Shown here: in pieces, positions 1-6,000 of the stretch
Layout: each line of letters starts with the position of its first letter
Position numbering within the stretch: the first letter of the stretch is position 1
Source of the DNA: an uncultured Bacteroidales bacterium
GTDB lineage: Bacteria; Bacteroidota; Bacteroidia; Bacteroidales; Muribaculaceae
DNA: 8,037 nucleotides
Assembly (NCBI GenBank): GCA_900554345.1
Contig: USHH01000097.1
Span: 1 to 8,037 of the forward strand
Direction: 5' to 3'
Program-made: the position numbers and the translations under genes
The notes under the pieces: model-generated
Told to the model about the DNA's origin: nothing
Database searches by the model: none
What the model saw: only the letters and a program-made list of their open reading frames with translations

Positions 1-1
1 G

Positions 2-121
2 GAAGACTCCGCAGCCGCGGCGCCACGCGAGGCGCTGCGAATCGCCGCCATGCTCGGTATAGACCCGACGCTCATCGACTCGGCGGCCCGTTTTTTAACT
101 CTGCAACAATCACAACTTTAA
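2..121 (+). CDS. C-terminal end of an upstream gene, possibly the MutS-like protein of lysine-fermentation clusters (5' end outside window)
   Basis: An open frame runs from the window edge to a TAA at 119-121 and gives 39 residues. The part PREALRIAAMLGIDPTLI is followed by DSAARFL and a polar tail ending QQSQL. The frame has the same C/G-ending codon preference as the neighbouring genes, so it is probably real coding sequence. The pattern ALRIA-hydrophobic-LG-hydrophobic-D followed by a helix with AAR resembles the segment after the ATPase domain of MutS-family proteins, where similar 'IAxLxGxPxxVIxxAR' helices occur. Lysine-fermentation clusters often carry a MutS-like gene just before kamDE, whose role is unclear. 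Only 7 bases separate its stop from kamD, so it belongs to the same transcript. The family assignment is an inference from a short tail and context. The existence of the gene is fairly sure. Confidence 0.55.
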   Translation, partial: EDSAAAAPREALRIAAMLGIDPTLIDSAARFLTLQQSQL

Positions 122-128
122 TATAGAA
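105..128 (+). promoter_or_regulatory. A-rich translation leader of kamD containing the recurring AACAATCACAAC motif
   Basis: The bases before the kamD ATG are AT-rich and have no GGAGG-like site. The 12-mer AACAATCACAAC lies at 105-116, 12 bases before the start codon. It overlaps the last codons and approaches the stop of the upstream gene. The same 12-mer recurs before the acyl-CoA dehydrogenase gene, and its first ten bases recur before etfB. A-rich leaders of this sort are typical of Bacteroidota translation starts. A specific role for the motif is inference. Confidence 0.45.
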
Positions 129-1691
129 ATGCAAGAAAGCAAATTAGGTCTCGATTTCAATAAAGTCGCCCACGCGAAAGACGTCGCCCGCAAGATCGCT
201 CTCGACGTGCAGTCGTTTGTCGACCAATACACAACGGTGGCTGTGGAGCGCACGCTCTGCCGCCTCTTAGGCGTCGACGGCGTCGACGACAACACAGTGC
301 CTCTGCCGAATGTGCTTGTCAACCACCTCAAGGAGAACGGTCTCCTCGGACGAGGAATACTCTATTTCATTGCCAACGCCATCATCGCCACAGGCCTCGA
401 CCCGCAGGCCATCGCCGAGAAGGTGGCCGCAGGCGAGCTCGACCTCACACGCCTCGAAGGGCACACTCCCGAAGAGGTGGCCGAGGCCCTGCGTCCTTAC
501 GTTGAGGCTTCCGTGAAGCGCATCAGCGAGCGGCGAAGCAAGAAAGAGCATTATCTCGCCACTATCGGGGAGGGTTCCAAGCCCTACCTCTATGTCATAG
601 TGGCCACCGGCAACATCTACGAGGACGTGGTGCAGGCGCAGGCCGCAGCCCGTCAGGGCGCCGACATCATCGCCGTGATCCGCACCACCGGCCAGAGCCT
701 CCTCGACTACGTCCCCTATGGCGCCACCACAGAGGGATTCGGCGGCACTTTCGCCACTCAGGAGAACTTCCGCATCATGCGCAAGGCCCTCGACGAGGTG
801 GGCGAGGAAGTGGGACGATACATCCGCCTCTGCAACTACTGCTCCGGCCTCTGCATGCCGGAGATCGCCGCCATGGGCGCCCTCGAGGGTCTCGACGTCA
901 TGCTCAACGACGCCCTCTACGGTATCCTTTTCCGCGACATCAACATGCAGCGCACGCTTGTCGACCAGTTCATGAGCCGCGTCATCAACGGATTCGCAGG
1001 CGTGATCATCAACACCGGTGAAGACAACTACCTCACTACGGCCGACGCCGTGGAGGAGGCCCACACCGTGCTCGCCTCCGATCTCATCAACGAGCAGCTC
1101 GCCCTTCTCGCCGGCCTCCCCGAGGAGCAGATGGGTCTCGGACACGCCTTCGAGATGGATCCCTCGCTTGAGAACGGCTTCCTCCTCGAGCTCGCCCAGG
1201 CCCAGATGATCCGCGAGATCTTCCCCAAGGCCACCCTCAAATACATGCCCCCCACGAAGTTCATGACCGGAAACATATTCCGCGGCCATATCCAGGACGC
1301 CCTCTTCAATATGATCGGCATCTGGACCCATCAGGGCATCCAGCTCCTCGGTATGCCCACGGAGGCCATCCACACTCCATTCATGAGCGACCGCTACCTC
1401 TCGATCGAGAACGCCAAGTATATCTTCGGCAACATGAAGAGCATCGGCGACGAGATGGAGTTCAAGAAAGACGGCATCATCCAGACACGCGCCCGCGAGG
1501 TGCTCTCCAAGGCCACATCGCTGCTCGAGCAGATGGAGAGCGAAGGCCTCTTCTCCGCGCTCGAGAAGGGCATCTTCGCCGACGTGAAGCGCCCCAAGAA
1601 CGGCGGAAAGGGCCTCGAGGGAGTGGCTCCCAAGACCGAAGGCTATTACAATCCATTTATTGAAATAATGCTTAACAGAGAAGAGAAATGA
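129..1691 (+). CDS. kamD: Beta-lysine (D-lysine) 5,6-aminomutase, alpha subunit
   Basis: This is the large subunit of the cytoplasmic adenosylcobalamin- and PLP-dependent aminomutase that moves the terminal amino group of beta-lysine from C6 to C5, giving 3,5-diaminohexanoate. It is 520 residues, close to the roughly 516 usual for the family. It would form the TIM barrel that covers the cofactor domain of KamE. Family blocks are clear: IRTTGQSLLDYVPYG (184-198), NYCSGLCMPEIAAMG (236-250), NDALYGILFRDINMQR (260-275) and KYMPPTKFMTGNIFRG (371-386). From memory of the Clostridium sticklandii structure, Arg184, Ser189 and Tyr263, which surround PLP, correspond here to Arg185, Ser190 and Tyr264, a constant offset of one. 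The ATG at 129 follows an A-rich leader and gives a full-length N-terminus. Its last four bases overlap the kamE start, which suggests translational coupling and a one-to-one subunit ratio. No damage is seen. Confidence 0.95.
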   Translation: MQESKLGLDFNKVAHAKDVARKIALDVQSFVDQYTTVAVERTLCRLLGVDGVDDNTVPLPNVLVNHLKENGLLGRGILYFIANAIIATGLDPQAIAEKVAAGELDLTRLEGHTPEEVAEALRPYVEASVKRISERRSKKEHYLATIGEGSKPYLYVIVATGNIYEDVVQAQAAARQGADIIAVIRTTGQSLLDYVPYGATTEGFGGTFATQENFRIMRKALDEVGEEVGRYIRLCNYCSGLCMPEIAAMGALEGLDVMLNDALYGILFRDINMQRTLVDQFMSRVINGFAGVIINTGEDNYLTTADAVEEAHTVLASDLINEQLALLAGLPEEQMGLGHAFEMDPSLENGFLLELAQAQMIREIFPKATLKYMPPTKFMTGNIFRGHIQDALFNMIGIWTHQGIQLLGMPTEAIHTPFMSDRYLSIENAKYIFGNMKSIGDEMEFKKDGIIQTRAREVLSKATSLLEQMESEGLFSALEKGIFADVKRPKNGGKGLEGVAPKTEGYYNPFIEIMLNREEK

Positions 1692-2479
1692 GCGAAGGCC
1701 TGTATTCAACCGAGAAAAAAGATTTCGACAAGACGCTCGACCTGAAGGCCGTGAAGCCTTACGGCGACACCATGAACGACGGCAAGACCCAGGTCAGCTT
1801 CACCCTCCCTGTGCCCGCAGGCGACGAGGCTGTGGAAGCTGCCAAGCAGCTGATGCGCAAGATGGGCTTCGAGAATCCCCTCATCGTCTACCATAAGGAG
1901 CTCACCGAGGGCTTCACTTTCTTCAACTGCTACGGCAGCTGCACCCATACCGTCGACTACACCGGCATCCACGTGCCCAAGGTGGAGGGCACCAAATGGG
2001 ACATGCAGCAGACCGACGACTTCATCCGCGAGCACATCGGGCGCCCGCTGGTGGTGGTCGGCGCCAGCACAGGCACCGACGCCCACACCGTGGGAATCGA
2101 CGCCATCATGAACATGAAGGGCTTCGCCGGCCACTACGGCCTCGAGCGATACGAGATGTTCGAGGCCCACAACCTCGGCAGCCAGGTGCCCAACGACGAG
2201 TTTATCGCCAGGGCCGTGGAGCTCGGCGCCGACGCCCTCCTCGTGTCGCAGACAGTCACCCAGAAAGACGTCCACATCCACAATATGGTGGAGCTCGTGG
2301 AGCTTCTTGAGGCCGAGGGCCTCCGCGACAAGATGATACTCGTATGCGGCGGCGCGCGCATCTCCCACGAGCTGGCAAAGGAGCTCGGCTACGATGCCGG
2401 TTTCGGCATGAACACATACGCCGACGACGTCGCCTCCTTCATCGCGCAGGAGTTCGACCGCCGTCAGCACTCCAAGTGA
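1688..2479 (+). CDS. kamE: Beta-lysine (D-lysine) 5,6-aminomutase, beta subunit (B12- and PLP-binding)
   Basis: This is the small subunit of the lysine 5,6-aminomutase. It carries the Rossmann-like domain that holds adenosylcobalamin in the base-off form and the lysine that binds PLP. The length of 263 residues is normal for the family. The cobalamin motif DxHxxG is present as DAHTVG (131-136), so His133 is the predicted axial cobalt ligand. Eleven residues on, in NMKGFAGHYGLERY, Lys144 is the predicted Schiff-base lysine. Both numbers equal those I recall for the C. sticklandii enzyme (His133 and Lys144 of the beta subunit). The N-terminal part (about 1-110) is the dimerisation and cap region. 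The later VCGGARISHELAKELGYDAGFG segment (about 220-240) matches the end of B12-binding domains. The start codon lies inside the ATGA overlap with kamD. The protein should be active only together with KamD. Confidence 0.96.
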   Translation: MSEGLYSTEKKDFDKTLDLKAVKPYGDTMNDGKTQVSFTLPVPAGDEAVEAAKQLMRKMGFENPLIVYHKELTEGFTFFNCYGSCTHTVDYTGIHVPKVEGTKWDMQQTDDFIREHIGRPLVVVGASTGTDAHTVGIDAIMNMKGFAGHYGLERYEMFEAHNLGSQVPNDEFIARAVELGADALLVSQTVTQKDVHIHNMVELVELLEAEGLRDKMILVCGGARISHELAKELGYDAGFGMNTYADDVASFIAQEFDRRQHSK

Positions 2480-2512
2480 TAACTGAAAACTAATAACTAA
2501 TTGAAAAACATA
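2480..2512 (+). promoter_or_regulatory. AT-rich leader of the CoA-transferase gene
   Basis: The 33 bases between kamE and atoA are almost only A, T and scattered C, in contrast to the GC-rich genes on both sides. They contain an imperfect repeat: TAACTGAAAAC at 2480-2490 and TAATTGAAAAAC at 2498-2509. No hairpin or GGAGG-like site is visible. This looks like an unstructured Bacteroidota-type translation leader, not an operator. A TTG at 2501 is in frame with the downstream gene but lies inside this A-rich leader, so the ATG at 2513 is the better start. Confidence 0.4.
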
Positions 2513-3169
2513 ATGGACAAACAGCAGATCAGAGAGACTATCGCCCGCCGCGCCGCCAAGGAGCTGCGCGACGGTTATGTGGTGAATCTCGGCATCGGCC
2601 TCCCGACGCTGATTCCCAACTACCTTCCGGAGGGAGTGCACGTCACCATCCACTCCGAGAACGGACTCCTCGGCATGGGTCCCCGTCCCGCCGAGGGTGA
2701 GGAGGATCCCGAATACACCGACGCCGGCGGCGCCTTCACTTCCGGCCTCCCCGGAGCCGCCACCTTCGACAGCGCCACCTCCTTCGGCTATGTCAGGGGC
2801 GGACATGTCGACGTCACGGTGCTCGGCGCTCTCCAGACCGACGCCAAAGGCAATCTCGCCAACTGGTGTATACCCGGCAAGAAAACTCCCGGCATGGGCG
2901 GAGCGATGGACCTCCTCGCAGGCGCCAAGCGCGTGATCCTCGCAATGGAACACACCGCCAAGGGCAACCATAAGATTCTCGAGGAGTGCACCCTGCCGCT
3001 CACGGCTGCCGGTGCCGTCAACCTCATCATCACCGAGATGGGCGTCATCGAGGTGACTCCCGACGGCCTCGTGCTAACCGAGATCAATCCCGAATTCACC
3101 GTCGACCAGGTGAAGGCAGCCACAGGCGCTCCGCTCAAGGTGGCCGAGAACCTCGGCAAAATGTGCTGA
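2513..3169 (+). CDS. atoA: Butyrate/acetoacetate CoA-transferase, subunit B
   Basis: This is one of the two subunits of a 3-oxoacid CoA-transferase. The complete enzyme (with AtoD) moves CoA from butyryl-CoA to acetoacetate, releasing butyrate as the end product and giving acetoacetyl-CoA. The frame from the ATG at 2513 has 218 residues, the usual size of AtoA. The family signature appears as IHSENGLLGMG (46-56). Glu49 in SENG is the predicted catalytic glutamate that forms the acyl and CoA thioester intermediates. Other family blocks are GGAFTSGLPGAATFDSATSF, GALQTDAKGNLANW and PGKKTPGMGGAMDLLAGAKR. The gene sits between kamE and the crotonase gene, 33 bases after the former and 6 before the latter. 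The partner subunit AtoD is not adjacent or anywhere in the window. Subunit identity is firm. Substrate preference for butyryl-CoA and acetoacetate is inferred from context. Confidence 0.92.
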   Translation: MDKQQIRETIARRAAKELRDGYVVNLGIGLPTLIPNYLPEGVHVTIHSENGLLGMGPRPAEGEEDPEYTDAGGAFTSGLPGAATFDSATSFGYVRGGHVDVTVLGALQTDAKGNLANWCIPGKKTPGMGGAMDLLAGAKRVILAMEHTAKGNHKILEECTLPLTAAGAVNLIITEMGVIEVTPDGLVLTEINPEFTVDQVKAATGAPLKVAENLGKMC

Positions 3170-3175
3170 CACGCC

Positions 3176-3955
3176 ATGGACTACCGCTTTCTCAACCATG
3201 AGCTCTCGCCCGAAGGCATACTGACGCTCGAGATCTCAGCTCCGGCCACCCTCAACGCCCTGAGCCGCAAGATCCTCGAGGAGCTCGACGACTTCGTGGG
3301 CCGTATCCCCGCCGAGGCGAGGGTGATGGTGGTGCGCGGAGCCGGCTCCAAGTCGTTTGTGGCCGGCGCCGACATCTCGCAGATGGCTCCCTTCAACCCT
3401 GAGCAGGGACTCGACTTCGGGCGCTTCGGGGCTGCTGTCTTCCGCAAGATAGAGGAGCTTCCCATTCCCGTGATCGCGGCTGTCAACGGCTTCGCCCTCG
3501 GCGGCGGCTGCGAGCTCGCCATGGCATGCGACATCCGCGTGGCATCCGCCAACGCCAAGTTCGGACAACCCGAGGTGAAGCTCGGCATCGTGCCCGGATT
3601 CTCCGGCACCTACCGCCTCGCGAAGCTTGTGGGGCAGGGCTACGCCAAGGAGATGATATATTCCGGCCGCGTCATCAAGGCCGACGAGGCCCTGAGGATC
3701 GGCCTGGTCAATCATGTGCTCCCTCCAGAGGAGCTGATGGATTTCGTGATGGCGCTCGCCGCCGACATAGCCGCCAACGCCCCGGTGGCCGTGCGCAAGG
3801 CAAAGGAATGCATCAACGCCTCCTACGACCTTGACGAGGCCGAGGCGCTCGCCTTCGAGAACCGTGCCTTCTCCGACTGCTTCGCCACCGACGACCAGAA
3901 AGAGGGGATGCAGGCATTCCTCGGCAAAAGAAAACCTACGTTTAAGAATAAATAA
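3176..3955 (+). CDS. crt: Enoyl-CoA hydratase of the crotonase family (3-hydroxybutyryl-CoA dehydratase)
   Basis: This enzyme reversibly adds water to crotonyl-CoA or removes it from 3-hydroxybutyryl-CoA. The 259-residue length is normal for a single-domain crotonase. The oxyanion-hole segments are visible as VAGADISQM (62-70) and NGFALGGGCELAMACDI (104-120). Both glutamates needed for hydration are present: Glu113 in GGCELA and Glu133 in PEVKLGIVPG, matching the two catalytic glutamates of rat crotonase (144 and 164). The usual GxGGT turn reads GFSGT here, a mild change. With hbd immediately downstream (8-base gap), it most likely works in the direction from 3-hydroxybutyryl-CoA to crotonyl-CoA for butyrate formation. 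The crotonyl-CoA made from lysine itself comes from the unrelated Kal enzyme, not seen here. The start follows the atoA stop by 6 bases with no A-rich leader of its own, so translation probably depends on atoA. Confidence 0.9.
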   Translation: MDYRFLNHELSPEGILTLEISAPATLNALSRKILEELDDFVGRIPAEARVMVVRGAGSKSFVAGADISQMAPFNPEQGLDFGRFGAAVFRKIEELPIPVIAAVNGFALGGGCELAMACDIRVASANAKFGQPEVKLGIVPGFSGTYRLAKLVGQGYAKEMIYSGRVIKADEALRIGLVNHVLPPEELMDFVMALAADIAANAPVAVRKAKECINASYDLDEAEALAFENRAFSDCFATDDQKEGMQAFLGKRKPTFKNK

Positions 3956-3963
3956 TCCGACTC

Positions 3964-4812
3964 ATGAATATAGAGAAAATTTCAGTGATAGGCACGGGCA
4001 CTATGGGTGCCGGCATCGTGCAGGCCTTCGCCCAGGCCGGCCGCAAGGTGACGATGAAGAGCCGCAGCGAGGCCTCCAACGCCAAGGCCATGGGCAAGAT
4101 CACAAAGTCGCTCGCCCGCCTCGTGGAGAAGGGCAAGATGGAGCAGGCCGCAATGGACGCCGTGCTCGCCAACATCACCCTGACCTGCGACTATGCCGAC
4201 ATCGCCGATTCCGACCTCGTGATCGAGGCCGCTGTCGAGAGCCTTGACCTCAAGCTCGAGCTCTTCGCGATGCTCGACGGCCTCTGCAAGCCCGAGGCGG
4301 TGCTCGCCACAAACTCATCGTCGCTCTCCATCACCGCCATCGGCGCCGCCACAAAGCGACCCGACAAGGTGATCGGCATGCACTTCTTCAACCCCGCTCC
4401 CGTGATGAAGCTCGTGGAGGTGATCCGCGGCCAGAAGACATCGGATGAGGTCTTCGACGCCGTGTCGGCCCTCTGCACCGCCATCGGCAAGGTGCCTGTG
4501 GAGGTCAACGAGGCTCCCGGCTTCGTAGTCAACCGCGTGCTCATCCCGATGATCAACGAGGCGGTGGGCATCCTCGCCGACGGCGTGGCCTCGCGCGACG
4601 ACATCGACAACGCCATGAAGCTCGGCGCCAATCATCCCATGGGCCCCCTCGCTCTCGGCGACCTCATAGGCCTCGACGTATGCCTCGCCATCATGGAGGT
4701 GCTCCATACAGAGTTCGGCGACGACAAATACCGTCCCCACCCCCTGCTCCGCAAGATGGTGCGCGCCAATCTCCTCGGCAGAAAGACCGGAGAGGGTTTC
4801 TATAAATACTAA
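3964..4812 (+). CDS. hbd: 3-hydroxybutyryl-CoA dehydrogenase, possibly NADP-preferring
   Basis: This enzyme reduces acetoacetyl-CoA to 3-hydroxybutyryl-CoA. It has 282 residues, the usual bacterial length, with an N-terminal Rossmann domain (about 1-185) and a C-terminal helical dimer domain. The dinucleotide-binding loop is GTGTMGAGI (10-18). Catalytic residues of the family are present: Ser119 in TNSSSLS, His140 in GMHFFNPAPVMK, Glu152 in KLVEVI and Asn190 in FVVNRVLIP. The C-terminal GANHPMGPLALGDLIGLD block and the LGRKTGEGFYKY ending are also typical. The end of the second beta strand reads VTMKSRS (29-35). There, Ser33-Arg34 replaces the acidic residue that normally binds the NAD ribose (VVLRDI in C. 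acetobutylicum Hbd), which hints at NADP use. The gene lies between crotonase and the acyl-CoA dehydrogenase gene. Function is firm. The cofactor preference is inference. Confidence 0.94.
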   Translation: MNIEKISVIGTGTMGAGIVQAFAQAGRKVTMKSRSEASNAKAMGKITKSLARLVEKGKMEQAAMDAVLANITLTCDYADIADSDLVIEAAVESLDLKLELFAMLDGLCKPEAVLATNSSSLSITAIGAATKRPDKVIGMHFFNPAPVMKLVEVIRGQKTSDEVFDAVSALCTAIGKVPVEVNEAPGFVVNRVLIPMINEAVGILADGVASRDDIDNAMKLGANHPMGPLALGDLIGLDVCLAIMEVLHTEFGDDKYRPHPLLRKMVRANLLGRKTGEGFYKY

Positions 4813-4839
4813 AAACAACAATCACAACAATACACTTCA
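4813..4839 (+). promoter_or_regulatory. A-rich leader of the acyl-CoA dehydrogenase gene with AACAATCACAAC motif
   Basis: The 27 bases between hbd and the acyl-CoA dehydrogenase gene are A- and C-rich, with a single non-pairing run and no GGAGG-like site. The 12-mer AACAATCACAAC at 4817-4828 is identical to the one before kamD and stands at nearly the same distance from its ATG (11 bases here, 12 there). It is probably a translation-initiation leader. No promoter elements of the Bacteroidota type (TTTG and TAnnTTTG) were recognised. Confidence 0.45.
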
Positions 4840-5979
4840 ATGGATTTCAGTCTGACTAAAACCGACCGTCTGTTTCTTCAGATGATCAGGGAATTCGCCG
4901 ACAAGGAGGTGAAGCCTCTGGCCGCCGAGATCGACGAGACGGAACGCTTCCCGATGGAGACGGTGGAGAAGATGGCCAAGCTCGGCCTCATGGGCATTCC
5001 CGTGCCTGTGGAGTACGGGGGAGCCGGCGGCAATAATGTGCTCTACACGATGGCTGTCGAGGAGCTCTCGCGCGTCTGTGCCACAACCGGCGTGATTCTC
5101 TCCGCCCACACCTCGCTCTGCGTGGCCCCGATCATGCATTTCGGCACAAAGGAGCAGAAAGAGAAATACCTTCCGAAGCTCGCTTCAGGCGAGTGGATCG
5201 GTGCCTTCGGCCTCACAGAGCCCAACGCCGGCACCGACGCCTCCGCACAGCAGACCACAGCAGTGAGGGAGGGCGACCACTACGTGCTCAACGGTTCCAA
5301 GATATTCATCACCAACGCCGGCTACGCCAGTGTCTACATCATCATGGCCATGACCGACAAGAGCAAGGGCACAAAGGGCATCTCCGCCTTTATCGTGGAG
5401 AAGGATTTCCCGGGATTCTCCGTCGGCAAGAAGGAGAAGAAGATGGGTATCCGCGGCTCCGCCACATGCGAGCTCATCATGGAAAACTGCATCGTGCCCG
5501 CCGAGAACCTCCTCGACCAGGAGGGCAAGGGCTTCAAGGTGGCCATGTGGACCCTCGACGGCGGCCGTATCGGCATCGCCTCCCAGGCTCTCGGCATCGC
5601 CCAGGGTGCCATGGACGAGACTGTCTCCTACCTCAAGGAGCGCAAGCAGTTCGGCAGGGCCCTCGCCAAGTTCCAGAACATGCAGTTCCAGCTCGCCGAC
5701 ATGGAGACCCGCATCCAGGCCTCCCGTCTGCTCGTGCGCCGTGCCGCCTGGAAGGAAGACGCCAAGGTGCCCTACAGCGCCGATGCCGCGATGGCCAAGC
5801 TCTTCGCCGCCGAGACAGCCATGGAGATGACCACAAAGGCCGTGCAGTATCACGGCGGCTACGGCTACACCCGCGAGTATCCCGTCGAGAGAATGATGCG
5901 CGACGCCAAGATCACAGAGATCTACGAGGGCACCTCGGAGGTGCAGCGTATGGTGATCGCAGGCCAGTTATTCAAATAA
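4840..5979 (+). CDS. bcd: Short-chain acyl-CoA dehydrogenase (butyryl-CoA dehydrogenase)
   Basis: This FAD enzyme reduces crotonyl-CoA to butyryl-CoA with electrons passed through EtfAB. It has 379 residues, as expected for the butyryl-CoA/short-chain group. Domains in order are an N-terminal helical domain (about 1-120), a middle beta domain beginning with the flavin signature GAFGLTEPNAGTDA (121-134), and a C-terminal helical domain with the second signature QYHGGYGYTREYP (336-348). The catalytic base is Glu363 in IYEGTSEVQR, matching Glu367 of Megasphaera elsdenii butyryl-CoA dehydrogenase. The substrate pocket segment AHTSLCVAPI is typical of short-chain members. The etfB and etfA genes follow directly, so the three products are likely to form one Bcd-Etf complex in the cytoplasm. 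Use as a crotonyl-CoA reductase and not as a beta-oxidation enzyme is inferred from the fermentation context. Confidence 0.93.
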   Translation: MDFSLTKTDRLFLQMIREFADKEVKPLAAEIDETERFPMETVEKMAKLGLMGIPVPVEYGGAGGNNVLYTMAVEELSRVCATTGVILSAHTSLCVAPIMHFGTKEQKEKYLPKLASGEWIGAFGLTEPNAGTDASAQQTTAVREGDHYVLNGSKIFITNAGYASVYIIMAMTDKSKGTKGISAFIVEKDFPGFSVGKKEKKMGIRGSATCELIMENCIVPAENLLDQEGKGFKVAMWTLDGGRIGIASQALGIAQGAMDETVSYLKERKQFGRALAKFQNMQFQLADMETRIQASRLLVRRAAWKEDAKVPYSADAAMAKLFAAETAMEMTTKAVQYHGGYGYTREYPVERMMRDAKITEIYEGTSEVQRMVIAGQLFK

Positions 5980-6000
5980 TCAAGCAAAAACAATCACATC
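5980..6000 (+). promoter_or_regulatory. A-rich leader of etfB with AACAATCACA motif
   Basis: The 21 bases between the acyl-CoA dehydrogenase stop and the etfB ATG contain AACAATCACA at 5989-5998. These are the same first ten bases as in the kamD and acyl-CoA dehydrogenase leaders, but here the motif runs nearly up to the start codon. No GGAGG-like site is present. The variable distance argues against a Shine-Dalgarno-like element and for a general unstructured A-rich leader. Confidence 0.4.

Noticed and set aside
61..128. A promoter directly before kamD
   Set aside because: No TTTG plus TAnnTTTG pair was found, and the region overlaps the end of an upstream gene in the same direction, so kamD is more likely transcribed from further upstream.
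267..1709. A 480-codon antisense open frame opposite kamD, and a similar 421-codon one at 1706-2971 opposite kamE and atoA
   Set aside because: The translations have no recognisable motifs and are overloaded with His, Val, Gly, Glu and Leu. They arise because the sense genes strongly prefer C/G-ending codons, so stop codons are rare in the antisense frame. They lie over clearly real genes.
2480..2509. Imperfect tandem repeat in the kamE-atoA gap as an operator
   Set aside because: The repeat is made of low-complexity A/T-rich words, has no dyad symmetry, and is better explained as an unstructured leader.
2501..2512. TTG at 2501 as an alternative start of atoA adding four residues
   Set aside because: The TTG lies within the A-rich leader, and the ATG at 2513 gives the usual AtoA length and N-terminus.
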